Part shown: one piece after another, positions 1-10,520 of the stretch | Position numbering within the stretch: the stretch's first letter is position 1 | How the letters are laid out: every line of letters starts with the position of its first letter | DNA from: Epiperipatus broadwayi | Lineage: Eukaryota > Onychophora > Udeonychophora > Euonychophora > Peripatidae | Length of the DNA stretch: 64,000 bases | Assembly (NCBI GenBank): GCA_028023455.1 | Contig: JAQFVV010006843.1 | Location: 62,001 to 126,000 of the forward strand | Reading direction: 5' to 3' | Program-made: the position numbers and the translations under genes | The notes under the pieces: model-generated | Seen by the model: only the letters and a program-made list of their open reading frames with translations | Told to the model about the DNA's origin: nothing | Database searches by the model: none

Positions 1-99
1 AAGCTCTCAGAAATTTTATATATATATATATAATAATAATAACGAGCATGTTAGTATCTCTAAATAAGCTTTTTTAAAAATGATAAATTCTACAAGAGA

Positions 100-166
100 A
101 TGCATTCAAAATTTTTATCTAGGATTGTCCCGTCAAATGCATTCAAATTTTTTATCTAAAATTGTT
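100..166. repeat. Two-unit tandem repeat, period about 37 bp
   Basis: The stretch beginning ATGCATTCAAA at 100 recurs at 137 with a few substitutions. It directly abuts the foldback at 167-246, so it may be part of the same mobile unit. Confidence 0.6.
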
Positions 167-246
167 TCCATTCCCAGACCGGTTTCAAGCTATCTCTTCA
201 CTGAGAAGCTAGGACATCATAGCTCAAAAACAGTCTGGGGATGGGG
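167..246. repeat. Foldback element with two hammerhead-like cores
   Basis: An imperfect inverted repeat joins TTCCCAGAC near 171 with GTCTGGGGA near 233. Each arm can be drawn as a type I hammerhead. On the minus strand (171-207) the order is helix I strand TTCTCA, GTGAAGA in place of CTGANGA, a very short stem II, GAAA, ACC/GGT as helix III, a GUC cleavage triplet, then TGGGAA closing helix I (6 bp with one wobble). On the plus strand (192-244) the core is CTGAGAA, stem II AGCTA/TAGCT (207-211 with 220-224), an altered GAAA box, CAGTC, then TGGGGA, which pairs with the upstream TCTTCA. Both cores deviate from consensus, so activity is doubtful. PLE terminal repeats are known to carry hammerheads; assigning this copy to a PLE is inference. 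Confidence 0.5.
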
Positions 247-710
247 AAAATCCTATATAACGATTTCAAATGTGTTCTCTTGTAGAATTTATCATCATAA
301 TAAAAAAGCTTATTTATAGCTATTAGCACAGTCTTTATTTTATATATTTGTAAATGCAAGCTATATAAGTCATGTGATATATGGCTTGATTTTATTACTA
401 GTATATATAAAATATATTCTGAGTAATAAAAAAATTTTAATAGTTTTATTATTATATAAATTCTATTTTTGATTTTTGGTGTGTACTGATTGCCAAATAA
501 AACTTTTTTGCTAATTTTTCTCATTTCTCTAGCTGTCCTCTTGCACTAAAAAATTTTATTGTTAAAATATACATATTTATGTATTCCATTTTTGATTTTT
601 AATATATTTAATACGACTAAAATTTTTTTTGGCTTGATCAAAAACTATAATTGTTCTTAGCTGTATTCTCATTTTAGAAAAAGTTTAATAATTAAAATAT
701 ATATATATGT
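247..710. other. AT-rich DNA, no feature seen
   Basis: Low-complexity AT-rich sequence with no coding signature on either strand. The short reading frames here show no family motif. Confidence 0.6.
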
Positions 711-895
711 GTCATTATTATTACTATTTGCGGGATATTCCGTGTAGTGAAAAAGCTAAATGCTGACGTTTCAGTACAATATCATGATTTGAGAAAGAGG
801 ACGCTCTGAGGCAGGTACTTGATATTGTACTGAAACGTCAGCATTTAGCTTTTTCATTACACGGAATATCCCGCAAATAGTAATAATAATATGAC
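711..895. repeat. Foldback element with hammerhead-like core
   Basis: The arms at about 711-784 and 820-895 are near-perfect reverse complements, enclosing a loop of about 35 bp. On the plus strand the loop plus right arm can be read as a type I hammerhead. Helix I is GCT (803-805) with AGC (840-842). The core box is CTGAGGC (806-812; consensus CTGANGA, so the last base is changed). Stem II is AG-g-TAC with GTACT and one bulged G. GAAA is at 832-835, followed by a two-pair helix III (AC/GU) and a GUC cleavage triplet at 837-839. The very short helix III is typical of PLE-borne hammerheads. No ORF is present. Confidence 0.6.
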
Positions 896-2765
896 ATCTT
901 TTATCCGTGAAAACATTAGAATTAATATATATATATAAGAATTATCAAAAGCAATATCACAAAAATATATATTTTATTAATAAACAATAATTTAAAAGTA
1001 AATTATTTTATATTTTTCATGTAATAATTTTAGAAATGGCTATGAAATTTTAATATCATGGTATATACGAGTAAGAAATTGAATATTTGGTTCAAACCAA
1101 TATAATTAATTAAAAATATATTCAATAAAATTTTACCTCAGATTATCAAAAACTATAATTCCCTCCACTTCTCTAGTTTGCATTTTAATATGCAGGTCAC
1201 AACACTTTCCAACATCTGATGCGATGTGATGTAATGTACTGTGGCTTCTCCTTAAACGAACTCAAGAATATCTGAGCAATTATGCCCAGATAATCCTGTT
1301 AGCCACTTAATTTTCCATTCCTCACTCTAAGTTTTCCCATCTAAAATTTTCTAACCACTGCTGCCCTCTTTTTTGCATTTTTGTGACATCGTTATAAAAT
1401 GGTTGATAACCCAATGCTTTTTTATGTTGCAATTTACCAAGGTTTTTAAACAATTAAAGCAAAAATTTATAGCCTATAAATTTCAATCTCCCTCCCCCCT
1501 TAAAAAAGAAACCATGCAATATTTATTAAGTTATGAAGTCACACTGAACCAAACTAACTAACTTTCATATTTGTGTAGTAATATAGATGTATGAATTTTT
1601 CATTTATTTATTTATTTTTAGAGTTAATGGTCCAATTATGAACCTTCCTGATTTTTTAAACATTTTTCATTGCCCTGCAAATTCCAAAATGGCAGCAAAA
1701 ACTATCTGTAGAGTTTGGTAAGAGTAAACTAAAATTGTTATTAACTACCTCTTGTTCTAACATAGAGCTCACAATGTATAAAATGTATTATTATTTGTTT
1801 AGAAAATTTGATCTTGTAGTCAAAACATTCATTTTGATGCATACATTATGATAATTTTAAAAATAATCTGAATATTTTGTTAAATAATCTGTAATTGCAT
1901 TGTCTATCATTTAATCATATTTTAAGAATGATCATGTATTAAATTGCATTTCTTGTGGATTTTTTTTAAAACTATAATTTGTAAGACATGCAATTTAAAA
2001 AGAATTTTGTGTTTATTTCTTCATGACATCATAAAGCCAATTTAATTATGTGGCAATTCTTTATAAATAACAAACAACCATGTGTCATTTTTTTTTTATA
2101 ATTTATTCAAATATAATAAAATTGTAAATATAAAACACTTTCACTTTATTGTATTATTTTTATAAGTAATTAAAACTGTGTTCAGCAAATTATTTGTAAA
2201 ATACTTTAACATTTCAACTTATTAATAAAAAAAACATCCTTGTAATAAATTGATGCTCTTGTAAAATATAAAAAGCAAAATTTCTTCATCCTAAGTTCAA
2301 GCACCATGATATGTAAATGAATGCAGAAAGCTGTGATGCAGAATAAGATATACTTTTTAATATTTGCCGATCAGGCTTACTAACAAAGAGTATGATGGGA
2401 AATTACTGAATATACCTTAGTAATTATCTGAAAGTTTGAACTTTTCTTTATATTAATCATGTGTTGCATTTATTTACATATTATTATAGTGAAGTTGTTT
2501 ACTACGCACATACATACACACACATATATATATATATTAAATAATATAACAAAAACATCAGTTTTGATGAAAAAACTACCATTCCACTCTTGCATTGTGA
2601 ATACATATTTATTGGTGTTAAAGTGATATCGATTTATAATGCATAGGTAAAGAAATAGTTTTATATCAAAAATTGCATATATATATATGTGTGTGTGTAT
2701 GACAAAACAAGTTATAAATTTCATAACTTGATTTAGCTTGCTTTTTATGATCACTACATCACTAC
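896..2765. other. AT-rich DNA, no feature seen
   Basis: Nothing supportable was found: no coding bias, no recognisable TE ends and only short homopolymer and TA runs. Confidence 0.55.
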
Positions 2766-2992
2766 ACAAGCTTGTTTACATAAACACCGAGAGAGATAGA
2801 ATTCAATATCTCTTTCCTTGTCTCCCACCTCCAGACCATGGTTTTGAGCTAGTCACATCAGTGAAGGGTTGGAAAAGTCTTCAACCCTTTACTGATGTGA
2901 GCCAACTAGCTCGAAACCATGGTCTGGAGGTGGGAGACAATGAAAGAGATATTGAATTCTATCTCTCTCGGTGTTTATGTAAACAAGCTTGT
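2766..2992. repeat. Near-perfect 227-bp palindrome (foldback MITE)
   Basis: The arms begin and end with ACAAGCTTGT and pair almost base for base through a centre near 2879, with the arms meeting at GAAGGGTTGGAAAAG. The arms are much richer in GC than their surroundings, containing motifs such as CTCCAGACCATGG. The open frame running through it is a by-product of the palindrome. No hammerhead-type core was found, so this is a different family from the foldbacks at 711 and 4566. Confidence 0.75.
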
Positions 2993-3056
2993 TAGGAGCT
3001 ATTGGTAAAGCTACATCTAGTGATATATATATATATATACAGATATATATATTATG

Positions 3057-3088
<32 letters not shown>

Positions 3089-4371
3089 AATCCATAATGC
3101 CTTCCAGAAGCAACTTTCTAAAATATTTAAATGTGTAAACATCTCAACATTGACAAAGTAACTGTTGTTCTGAACAACTACAAAGATCATTGCAAACTAT
3201 TGTCTATATGGAAGGGCTATTGTATAGAAATTATTAGAAATTATTTATTAAAGTATTATTACTTGTTTCTTACTCTTATATCAATCTTCACTTTGATTGG
3301 ACAAAAATAATACAATCTTTGTGAGATTGCTGCTTCTGTTCTTCTGTAATATCATCTTTAATATAGTCAGTAGCTGACAATGTCATTATGTCTCTATATA
3401 AAATTCAGTTTTGTTTTCATCCACTACGATTTTTGTTTCACTATGTATAGATGTGTGTAACAACTGAAAATATTAAGGACAGAGAAAGGCAAAAAAGTCT
3501 GTATTGAAAACAACACCTAAGTTTTGTGAATTGGTCAGGTGTTGTGTATATTATATTGTACCAACACTTTTTTGAAATTAACCTAGACTGACCTTACAAG
3601 CTTTTTATCCACACATGAACATAGATATATTAAAAAGAAAAATGGAAAGAAATAATATTAGCAAAATTTCCCAGGTCAGACGTTTTTTCTTCTAAACAAC
3701 ACAAGCTATTTATTTCTTTTATTCTTACTTATAGACAGTAAGAGATTTTGTTATAAGAAAAATAATGTATTTTTATTTAAATTAATTTGTGATAATAAAT
3801 AAAAGTTCCAGATTTAAAAAAAAAAGGATATGTAAAGAAGTAATTTACGCATTCTTTTGGTAAAATAAAGATAAATACAAATATTTCAATGGCAAGAGCA
3901 AACAAACAGGTTACTTATTCTTGGAACTATATATCAATTTTATTGTTCAAAGAAGAGATGTATTGAATTTAGAATATAAAAGCAATGAAAAAAGTTTTAT
4001 TTAAAACTGTTGCTTAAAATTGTAATATTCTGCATATAGATGATGATTGTTTAATGACCTCACGCTCTCAGTTCCAAATGCTTCAGATTGGCCCATACAT
4101 ATAGCTTAAGTGATAAAGAATAGAGTGGTGGATTCATTCTATCTTTTAAAAAGACTTTATATTGTGTTTGGAAAGGAGAGTATTCATTATAAATTGTTAT
4201 TATAATTTATAAAAAAAAATCGCGCTATATGAATAACAATATTTACATATGTTTAAACTTTGTAATGTAAAATTAATGAAACTTTCATAGATTGGTGACA
4301 GAATTATAGTTGCTTTTTATATATTGGGCTTTTTCCATATTCTAATATTAACTATAGACTGTCTTTTAAAA
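2993..4371. other. AT-rich DNA with TA runs
   Basis: Long TA dinucleotide runs occur at about 3020-3090. Nothing coding or structural was seen in the rest. Confidence 0.5.
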
Positions 4372-4465
4372 AATTAAACTTTAAATTTCCAATTATATTC
4401 AACTATCAATAGTAGCACAACTAATAGTTGAATGTAATTGGAAATTTAAATAAAGTTTAATTAAT
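4372..4465. repeat. Foldback repeat related to the PLE termini at 41.6/42.5 kb
   Basis: The left arm (ATTAAACTTTAAATTTCCAA, then ATTCAACTAT) is mirrored by the right arm (ATAGTTGAATG, TTGGAAATTTAAATAAAG), with AGTAGCAC between them. The order of motifs (TTAAACTTTA, then CCAA, then ATTCAACT, then AGTA/ATAGCAC) matches the inner part of the inverted terminal repeats at 41560-41670 and 42447-42560. I infer a solo terminal-repeat pair left by the same PLE family. Confidence 0.55.
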
Positions 4466-4565
4466 AACTTCTGGCAGTACGAAAAGAAAACTAGTCACCT
4501 TTCCTTTGGATACTTTGTGTATGAGTTACTAGATATCTTTTTCTTTACAAAGTATAATAACTACT

Positions 4566-4822
4566 ATATAATAATTAATTGATGAAACACTATATTACTT
4601 TTACAATACTTTATTATCCACCCTTTCCTTCTGTTTACAATTTCGATTACCCCAGCAATCTTCTTCAGAACCTTATATCTCCTAATCTCACTGTAACAGT
4701 GAGATTAGGAGATATCAGGGTCTGAAGAAGATTTCTGGGGCAATCGAAACTGTAAACAGAAGGAAAGGGTGGATAATAAAGCATTGTAAAAGTAATATAG
4801 TGTTTCATCAATAATTATTATA
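4566..4822. repeat. Near-perfect 257-bp palindrome with paired CTGAAGA/GAAA cores
   Basis: Two arms of about 125 bp meet at CTCACTGTAACAGTGAG (near 4694). Each arm carries the same element: CTGAAGA (4722-4728 on plus, mirrored near 4661-4667 on minus), one extra A, a stem GATT/AATC enclosing a GC-rich 8-base loop, then GAAA (4746-4749 on plus). The stem is kept in both arms although the loops differ. This resembles a hammerhead core, with an unpaired base between the first box and stem II. It shares the core layout with 5950-6123. Confidence 0.65.
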
Positions 4823-5949
4823 TGGTATTTTTTCCTTTCCAAGAGAATAACCATTGCAAATTTTAATCCTTTTTGTGGTCAAGATGATGAAACAATGGAT
4901 CTTTGCTTTTTTCGTCATTCTTCCTTACAACTTAATTTGCCTTAATCTATTTATTAACTAATTCTCCAGCTCTTTCCTTAACACCATTTACAAATAGCAT
5001 TCAAAAAAGTTCATTTTCCATATTAGACTCACGATCTTTCTAACTTTGTTTGTTTTCAAAGATGTCACTTTGTCTTCAATCATGTATCAAAAAATATTTA
5101 TGTTCTTCAATAAATTTGGAAAAATTGAAAATGGAAACTACCTTATGCAGATAAATTTCTTAAAGTTTAGTCTTCTCATAAACGCTGTAGTTTTTTAATT
5201 GTTTATAGGTTTATTACCAAAACCTGGTAATTAATTTAATTGATCAGTACGATACGTCATACAATCTTAATTTTTCTTCATCCTTAAATTTTTTACTACC
5301 TTAAATTGCATATTTATACACAATGCCCACTATTGGAGGAAATAAAAATTATATTATCAAATCTAAACCGTTATCTTTTATAGTACATTATGATATACAA
5401 TTTGATGTAAATCGTTTTATGATTTATAACACTACTTTAAAACTATTATATAAGGCTATTATTAATCTGCTAACAGTATAAAAGTGGGAAATGAATTTCT
5501 TATTGATCTATATAAAAAATATTTGAATAAATTTCATTAAAAAAATACTATTCAACAGCTATTAAGTTAATATCGTAGAACAATCATTATGTTATTCCTG
5601 TTGATGGATATGATGATATAAATAACATATAATTATAAGTGTATGGATTTATTTTGATTGAATATATAAAATGTGAGAAGAGTAATAGATTTCATAAAAG
5701 AATTCTATAGTGACTTTGATTGTTTTTATGGAAGAGACAACCCTATTATATTTTTAATATACTAAAAAGCTACAGTTAAGTAAGGACTTGAAAACCTTCA
5801 AAAACAAAACAAAAAAACACCGAAAAAGACAGTGCTACAAGATATAACATTATTAAACAATAAAATTAAAATGTAACACATGTAATTACATTAGTTGGTT
5901 TTTATGTATAATCATTACAATTTCAATTACTCTTAGCTTTTTATTCTTC
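4823..5949. other. AT-rich DNA, no feature seen
   Basis: No coding signature or recognisable element boundary was found on either strand. Confidence 0.5.
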
Positions 5950-6123
5950 ACCATAAACTTCATCAACACTGCTTTAACACTTTAAGCAAATATTTTTTAT
6001 TTATTATAACAGTTTCGACTGTACTAGCAGTCGTCTTCAGATCTTAACATTCCTACTACTGTTATAATAAATAAAAATGATTTGCTTAAAGTGTTAAAGG
6101 AGTGTTGATGAAGTTTATAGTGA
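5950..6123. repeat. Foldback element with single CTGAAGA-stem-GAAA core
   Basis: The arms at 5950-6013 and 6058-6123 (CATCAACAC...AAGCAAAT...TTATAACAG) are inverted copies. The loop between them, read on the minus strand, holds CTGAAGA, one C, stem GACTG/CAGTC with loop CTAGTA, then GAAAC and TGTTATAA. The core layout is the same as in the palindrome at 4566-4822 although the stem bases differ, so the stem appears to be conserved by compensation. No ORF. Confidence 0.65.
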
Positions 6124-6844
6124 AATATAAAAAGAAGTAAAATATAGAGGGAGAAAGAAGTAGATAAGAGTTATATTTGACCTTTTATTCTCTCACTATT
6201 TATTTTTTTGTGAAGTACTAGAAAGTCATTCAACTTTATATATGTCATATTTCACCTTGCTTTCAAATCACTGTACTTACTTATGAGATCAGCTGTTACA
6301 CCACAACTGGAAGTGGTAGGCAAACTTATAGGGTCAACTGAAGTCCCTTCTTTCTATAGTTGCACAGCACAACTATATACTATCCCATGCCAATGGTATT
6401 AGGCAAAGGTATAATAATTTTATATAGTGTAAATAAGCACTTATATATTTGTTTCATTAATAAATATTATAATCATATTTAATGAGTTGAAGTTTATATA
6501 TAAATTGCAGAACACAACAATATATGATTCAGTATTTTCACTATTTAAGAGAGCACTGCTGTTCATTAATGATAATATGTAAAAACATAATCCATATGTT
6601 AATTAAGGATATGAGAGTTATTTAAACAAACAACTACAGGAATTAAAAAAACATTTGAGGAATAAAAAAGAAATAACACTTGAAAAAAGAAAAAAACCCA
6701 GCCATGTAATATGACTATTCTTGCTGAAAACATGTAGAAAGACAAATTTGTTTGAAGATATAACAAAAAAATAAGGCAAACAAGAATAATCAATATTAAA
6801 AATGATATAAATATGAAAAGCAAGACAAATGAAAATCTAAGATT
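6124..6844. other. AT-rich DNA, no feature seen
   Basis: No coding bias. A slightly GC-richer patch near 6290-6400 shows no recognisable motif. Confidence 0.45.
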
Positions 6845-8160
6845 CCATCAATCTACTATGATGGGTATGATCAACTTGGATCTCTTCATTGAAACAAAAG
6901 TAGTAGCAAATTCACAGGATAAAGAAGAATGGATAAATGAAATATAGAAAAAATATTCAAAAATGTTTAACCCTACAAATATTGGCAATAACAGACAAAT
7001 TTGGTTCTCTCTATAGATTTCCAAAGGAATTACTATTTGATCTTTTGAACAAAATACAATGATGGGGAGATATAATATGGATAGCAGATCATCCAAGCCC
7101 AATAAATATTATTATAAAATTTAAAAATGAAAAGTTAAAAGATTCATTTAAACATGAAATAAAAGTATTGGATAATTTTGCACTTGTTTCAGTTAATCCA
7201 AATGAAGACAATATTGTAAAAAGATTTAAAAAAAAAAGTATCTTAATTATAATAAAGATTTAGAAAACAATTATACAGCTATTTGGAGAGACAATAGGAT
7301 TCAGACCCACACTACTAAACAACACTCCAGTACCAATCTATGCAATTAGATACATGTTCAAAATACAACTTCATAAAATGTTGAACCTAATAATATCTCA
7401 TCCAAATAACTAATCAGAAGGCCACACTTAACCTAAAAATAAAATTTATTTGCTTCAATGTTATCACTGTAAAGAAAAAGGACAGGTTTTAAACAACTTA
7501 AACTGCAATGTAATTAATGCAAAATGAGAAAAACTCCGATGTATAAAAGCAATAACATCACAATTAGAAACAAGTAAGAAGAAATCATAATTGTAAATAA
7601 AGAATAACTGGCAATTAGTGAAGATGAATCTAAAATTAATCTTATAAAAATATCTTCAGAAATTAAATCAGAAGCACTACAATCAGTCAATAATTAAGAT
7701 GGAATAAAAACAAATGGTGATTCAAGTTTGCAAAAACTGCAAAACATAAACTACTTATTTAACATTCTCAACCAAACATCCCCTGAAATAATGGAGGAAA
7801 TTATGTGGTATTGGGAAAAAGGGAATAAATTTAAGAAAAAGAAAATCTGGACAACCTACCCCAAAAAATAAAAGGGAGAGAAAGCCAGCAATACAAGAGG
7901 AAAAAACAGTGAACATGAAATTAATCCATGTGTAACAGAATCAAATAAAAAAATGAAAAAAAAAACCTTGGTGATGATACACACTCAGACGGAACAAGAA
8001 GAACAAAGTATCATGGGACAGGTAAATGAGACATGTATTTGTATCAAATAAAATAGACAAAGTAGTTTTTAGATGAAATGTAAATCTCCTTGTCTTTAAA
8101 TACTTAGATAGCATGAAATAAAGATTAATTTAGTAAAAAAATTTCAATTTTAAACAAATT
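6845..8160 (+). pseudogene. Old LINE, ORF1-like region (decayed)
   Basis: Short stretches in all three plus frames read like a LINE ORF1, for example TGFRPTLLNNTPVPIYAIRY near 7290-7350. A zinc-knuckle-like CYHCKEKG lies near 7460-7490 with later Cys residues, followed by an Asn/Lys/Glu-rich linker (EIKSEALQSVNN, SPEIMEEIMWYWEKGNKFKKK near 7670-7840). In-frame stops and frameshifts are frequent. The endonuclease part follows directly. In many LINEs ORF1 is a nucleic-acid-binding protein; that role is inferred from position and the knuckle. The 5' boundary is uncertain. Confidence 0.45.
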
Positions 8161-8164
8161 ATAT

Positions 8165-9155
8165 AAATATGATAATTAAAATAGCTAGATTTAATGTCAG
8201 GGTATGAAATCAAAAGAAACAATAAATATGCTTGATGAATGGACACCATCATTAACCCACATACCTTAGGTTTAATCGAAACAAAAATTTACAGTGGTCC
8301 TAAAATTGATCTTGCAGATCAACTTAATAGATTAGGATTTATATCCTCAAAATCATTTAATGTACCATCAGTGGGCAATGGGCTGATCATTACCAAATTA
8401 AGCCTCTAAATGCTAATTTTTTGATAGTCACTACTTATCATAGAGTAATAACACTTCATATAATATATGTTTATATACCCTCCAGATATCATAATAATCA
8501 ATAGGTTAATTACACTATTGAACTCTTATTTTGCATCCTCCACTTTTACAATAATATTACTAGGTAGCTTTAAACATGTCATATGAAAAAATTATACGAA
8601 AATTAATTCATATGCTTTCATTCTCACTAATGAATGGAGGTTTTCTTGTAGCAAATTCATTCCCATTCAATAATAGTAGACATAAATCTTTGATAGACCT
8701 AATATTTTATTCATCACTGATACATTATTTAATGAATATAAAACTAATAAATGCTTCTTTTACAGATAAGTACAACACTACACATAAACCAACAACTTCA
8801 AAAATTAATAAAATCAGGTTAAACCATTAAAGCATTACTGCCAAAAAACTACTGAATTCCTTTTCTCTGAGAGTTATACACCTTTATTCCTTTTAGTGAT
8901 GGCAATTGGTCCTTCAAAACTCGATCATTAAGCAAGAATATCATATACAAAATATGTATTTATAATGAGGGTCTATGGAAAAAAAATTGGTCATTCCAGT
9001 CAACGTAAAATATCCACATTGGTTTCCAATCTCAAAGATTTTCTTGATTTTTTTGATGGCAATGATGACTAAATACGGTATCTAAAGGAAAAGTTTTATA
9101 TCGCTAGGAAAAAATGCATATTTTCACTATTTAAAAAGTACAGTACAGCAAAAAG
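8165..9155 (+). pseudogene. Old LINE, APE-type endonuclease domain (decayed)
   Basis: The reading IARFNVR near 8180 is followed by TLGLIETKIYSGPKIDLADQ (8265-8325), LGFISSKSFNVPSVGNGLII, and after a frameshift TTYHRVITLHIIYVYIPSRY (8430-8490). Start-of-domain Asn, the ETK motif and the VYIPSRY strand are the landmarks of APE-type LINE endonucleases, which nick target DNA to prime reverse transcription. The following text near 9000-9140 (LVSNLKDFLDFFDGND, then FYIARKKCIFSLFKKY) reads like the linker before reverse transcriptase. The element then breaks off; the RT part resumes at 16.7 kb beyond later insertions. Stops are scattered throughout. Confidence 0.6.
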
Positions 9156-9892
9156 AAAGAGAAAGTGAAACTAAATTTGAATTTAAGAGTTTTTATATTC
9201 CCCGCAGAAGTTTTTCATCGTAATGAAAAAAAAACCATACTGAAGTGCATTTTTTTTAAAATTTGTATTACAGTACTGTACATTTATGTTTATTACTTAA
9301 ATGAAATTATACAAATTAAAAAACAATGTTTAATTATAAATTATTTAATTGAACATAAAGACTTATTACTGTACTACAGAGTAACAAAAGGCTTAATGCT
9401 ATCTGTAAATCAGTCAACTTTAGAAAAAAAAATCAACTTATTTTAAAAGAAAAAATCTGTTGTAATTTTCTAAGTTTATTTTTCTCACTGTATATTTTTA
9501 CTAATGTAATAATGCCTCCCCATCCCCTGCTCATGTAGAAAAATTATTTATTAACACTTAGTATTTTAAATGCAATCTGTTTTTCTTTTTAATTTTTTTT
9601 CTAATTCAACATTTTCATTTCACAATGTTGTTTTTCTTTTGATTTGAAACCACTTGGGTATACATAATTAAGGAACACATGCATGCAATTTAATATTAGT
9701 ATTTAGTGTTTTCCTGAAAGTTTGTGATGATGGTATTTTAGTTGTACTGTTTTCATCATCTAATATAAGTGTTGAATGTCTAGAAAAATTAAACTTTATT
9801 TAATAATCCAAGTACTGTACATTATATTTAAATAAAGTTTAATTTTTCTAAAGACATTCAACACTTATATGTATACAGTATTATAGATTCAG

Positions 9893-9923
<31 letters not shown>

Positions 9924-10294
9924 TAAGTTTATACGTTCTATATTCAAAATACTGAACTCAGCACTAACATTGTGTTTTATGAATAAAATATTGTATGTGC
10001 TATACAATTACAGTTAAGTCATTACCTGTATATGTATTACAGTAATGTACTTTTGCTTTTGGGTAAAATGTATTTAAAATACCTATTCTCTGATGTCATC
10101 AGTGATGCAAAATTCAAGATGGCTTCCAAAAAAAAATTTTTACAAATTTTTCACGATCGTTATAGTGAATAATCAATTGTAAATCGAAGTAGTGGGTACA
10201 AATTGATGATGATTGCTATTGTGAAATATCATTAAGTAGTCAATTGCTAAGCGGAGTAAAGTGTATATATTTGTATATATTTTAGAAATGGATC
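9156..10294. other. Unassigned AT-rich insertion within the old LINE
   Basis: This stretch separates the LINE endonuclease part from a short LINE-like piece at 10.3 kb. It contains TACAGTACAG near 9140, repeated TACAGTACTGTAC-type words, a foldback at 9745-9880, and a tract near 10140-10260 (CGTTATAGTGAATAATCAATTG) with no counterpart I recognise. It is probably a non-autonomous DNA element or a compound insertion. Its ends are not resolved. Confidence 0.35.
9745..9880. repeat. Foldback repeat of the 41.6/42.5-kb PLE-terminus family
   Basis: The left arm (CATCATCTAATATAAGTG, TTGAATGTCT, AGAAAAATTAAACTTTATTT) is mirrored by a right arm ending ATTCAACACTTATA. The same ordered words, CATCATCTAATATGTG, TTGAATGTCTTTAGAAAAA and ACTTTATTTAAAT, form the outer half of the inverted repeats bounding the PLE at 41560-42560. 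Here the two arms face each other with a short spacer and nothing coding between them. Confidence 0.65.
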
Positions 10295-10460
10295 CAATAC
10301 AAGCAAGGATAGCATTTGGAATAACATTTCACATTGATTGATCAAGTCACAAAAACCACAACACTTCCAACAGGAATGATAAAACTTATAGACAAAATAT
10401 ATGAAAAAATTATCCAACACTCTTCTACAGAAAAAAATTCAAACACATTATAACGTGAAT
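10295..10460 (+). pseudogene. Possible small LINE fragment
   Basis: One plus frame reads LIDQVTKTTTLPTGMIKLID and then KIYEKIIQHSSTEKN, a plausible piece of a LINE inter-domain region. It lies between the endonuclease part (ending about 9155) and the LTR element at 10521, after which the RT part continues. The assignment rests on position and protein-like composition only. Confidence 0.3.
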
Positions 10461-10520
10461 ATATATATATATATATGATAAACAAAAATGCAAGTAAAAT
10501 GCTTGATTTAATAATATATA

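Noticed and set aside
80-524. Frames at 80-319 (+) and 198-524 (-)
   Set aside because: They overlap on opposite strands, cross the foldback at 167-246, and have no recognisable motif.
2738-2995. 85-codon frame through the palindrome
   Set aside because: The frame is open on both halves because of the palindrome. No start context and no family match.
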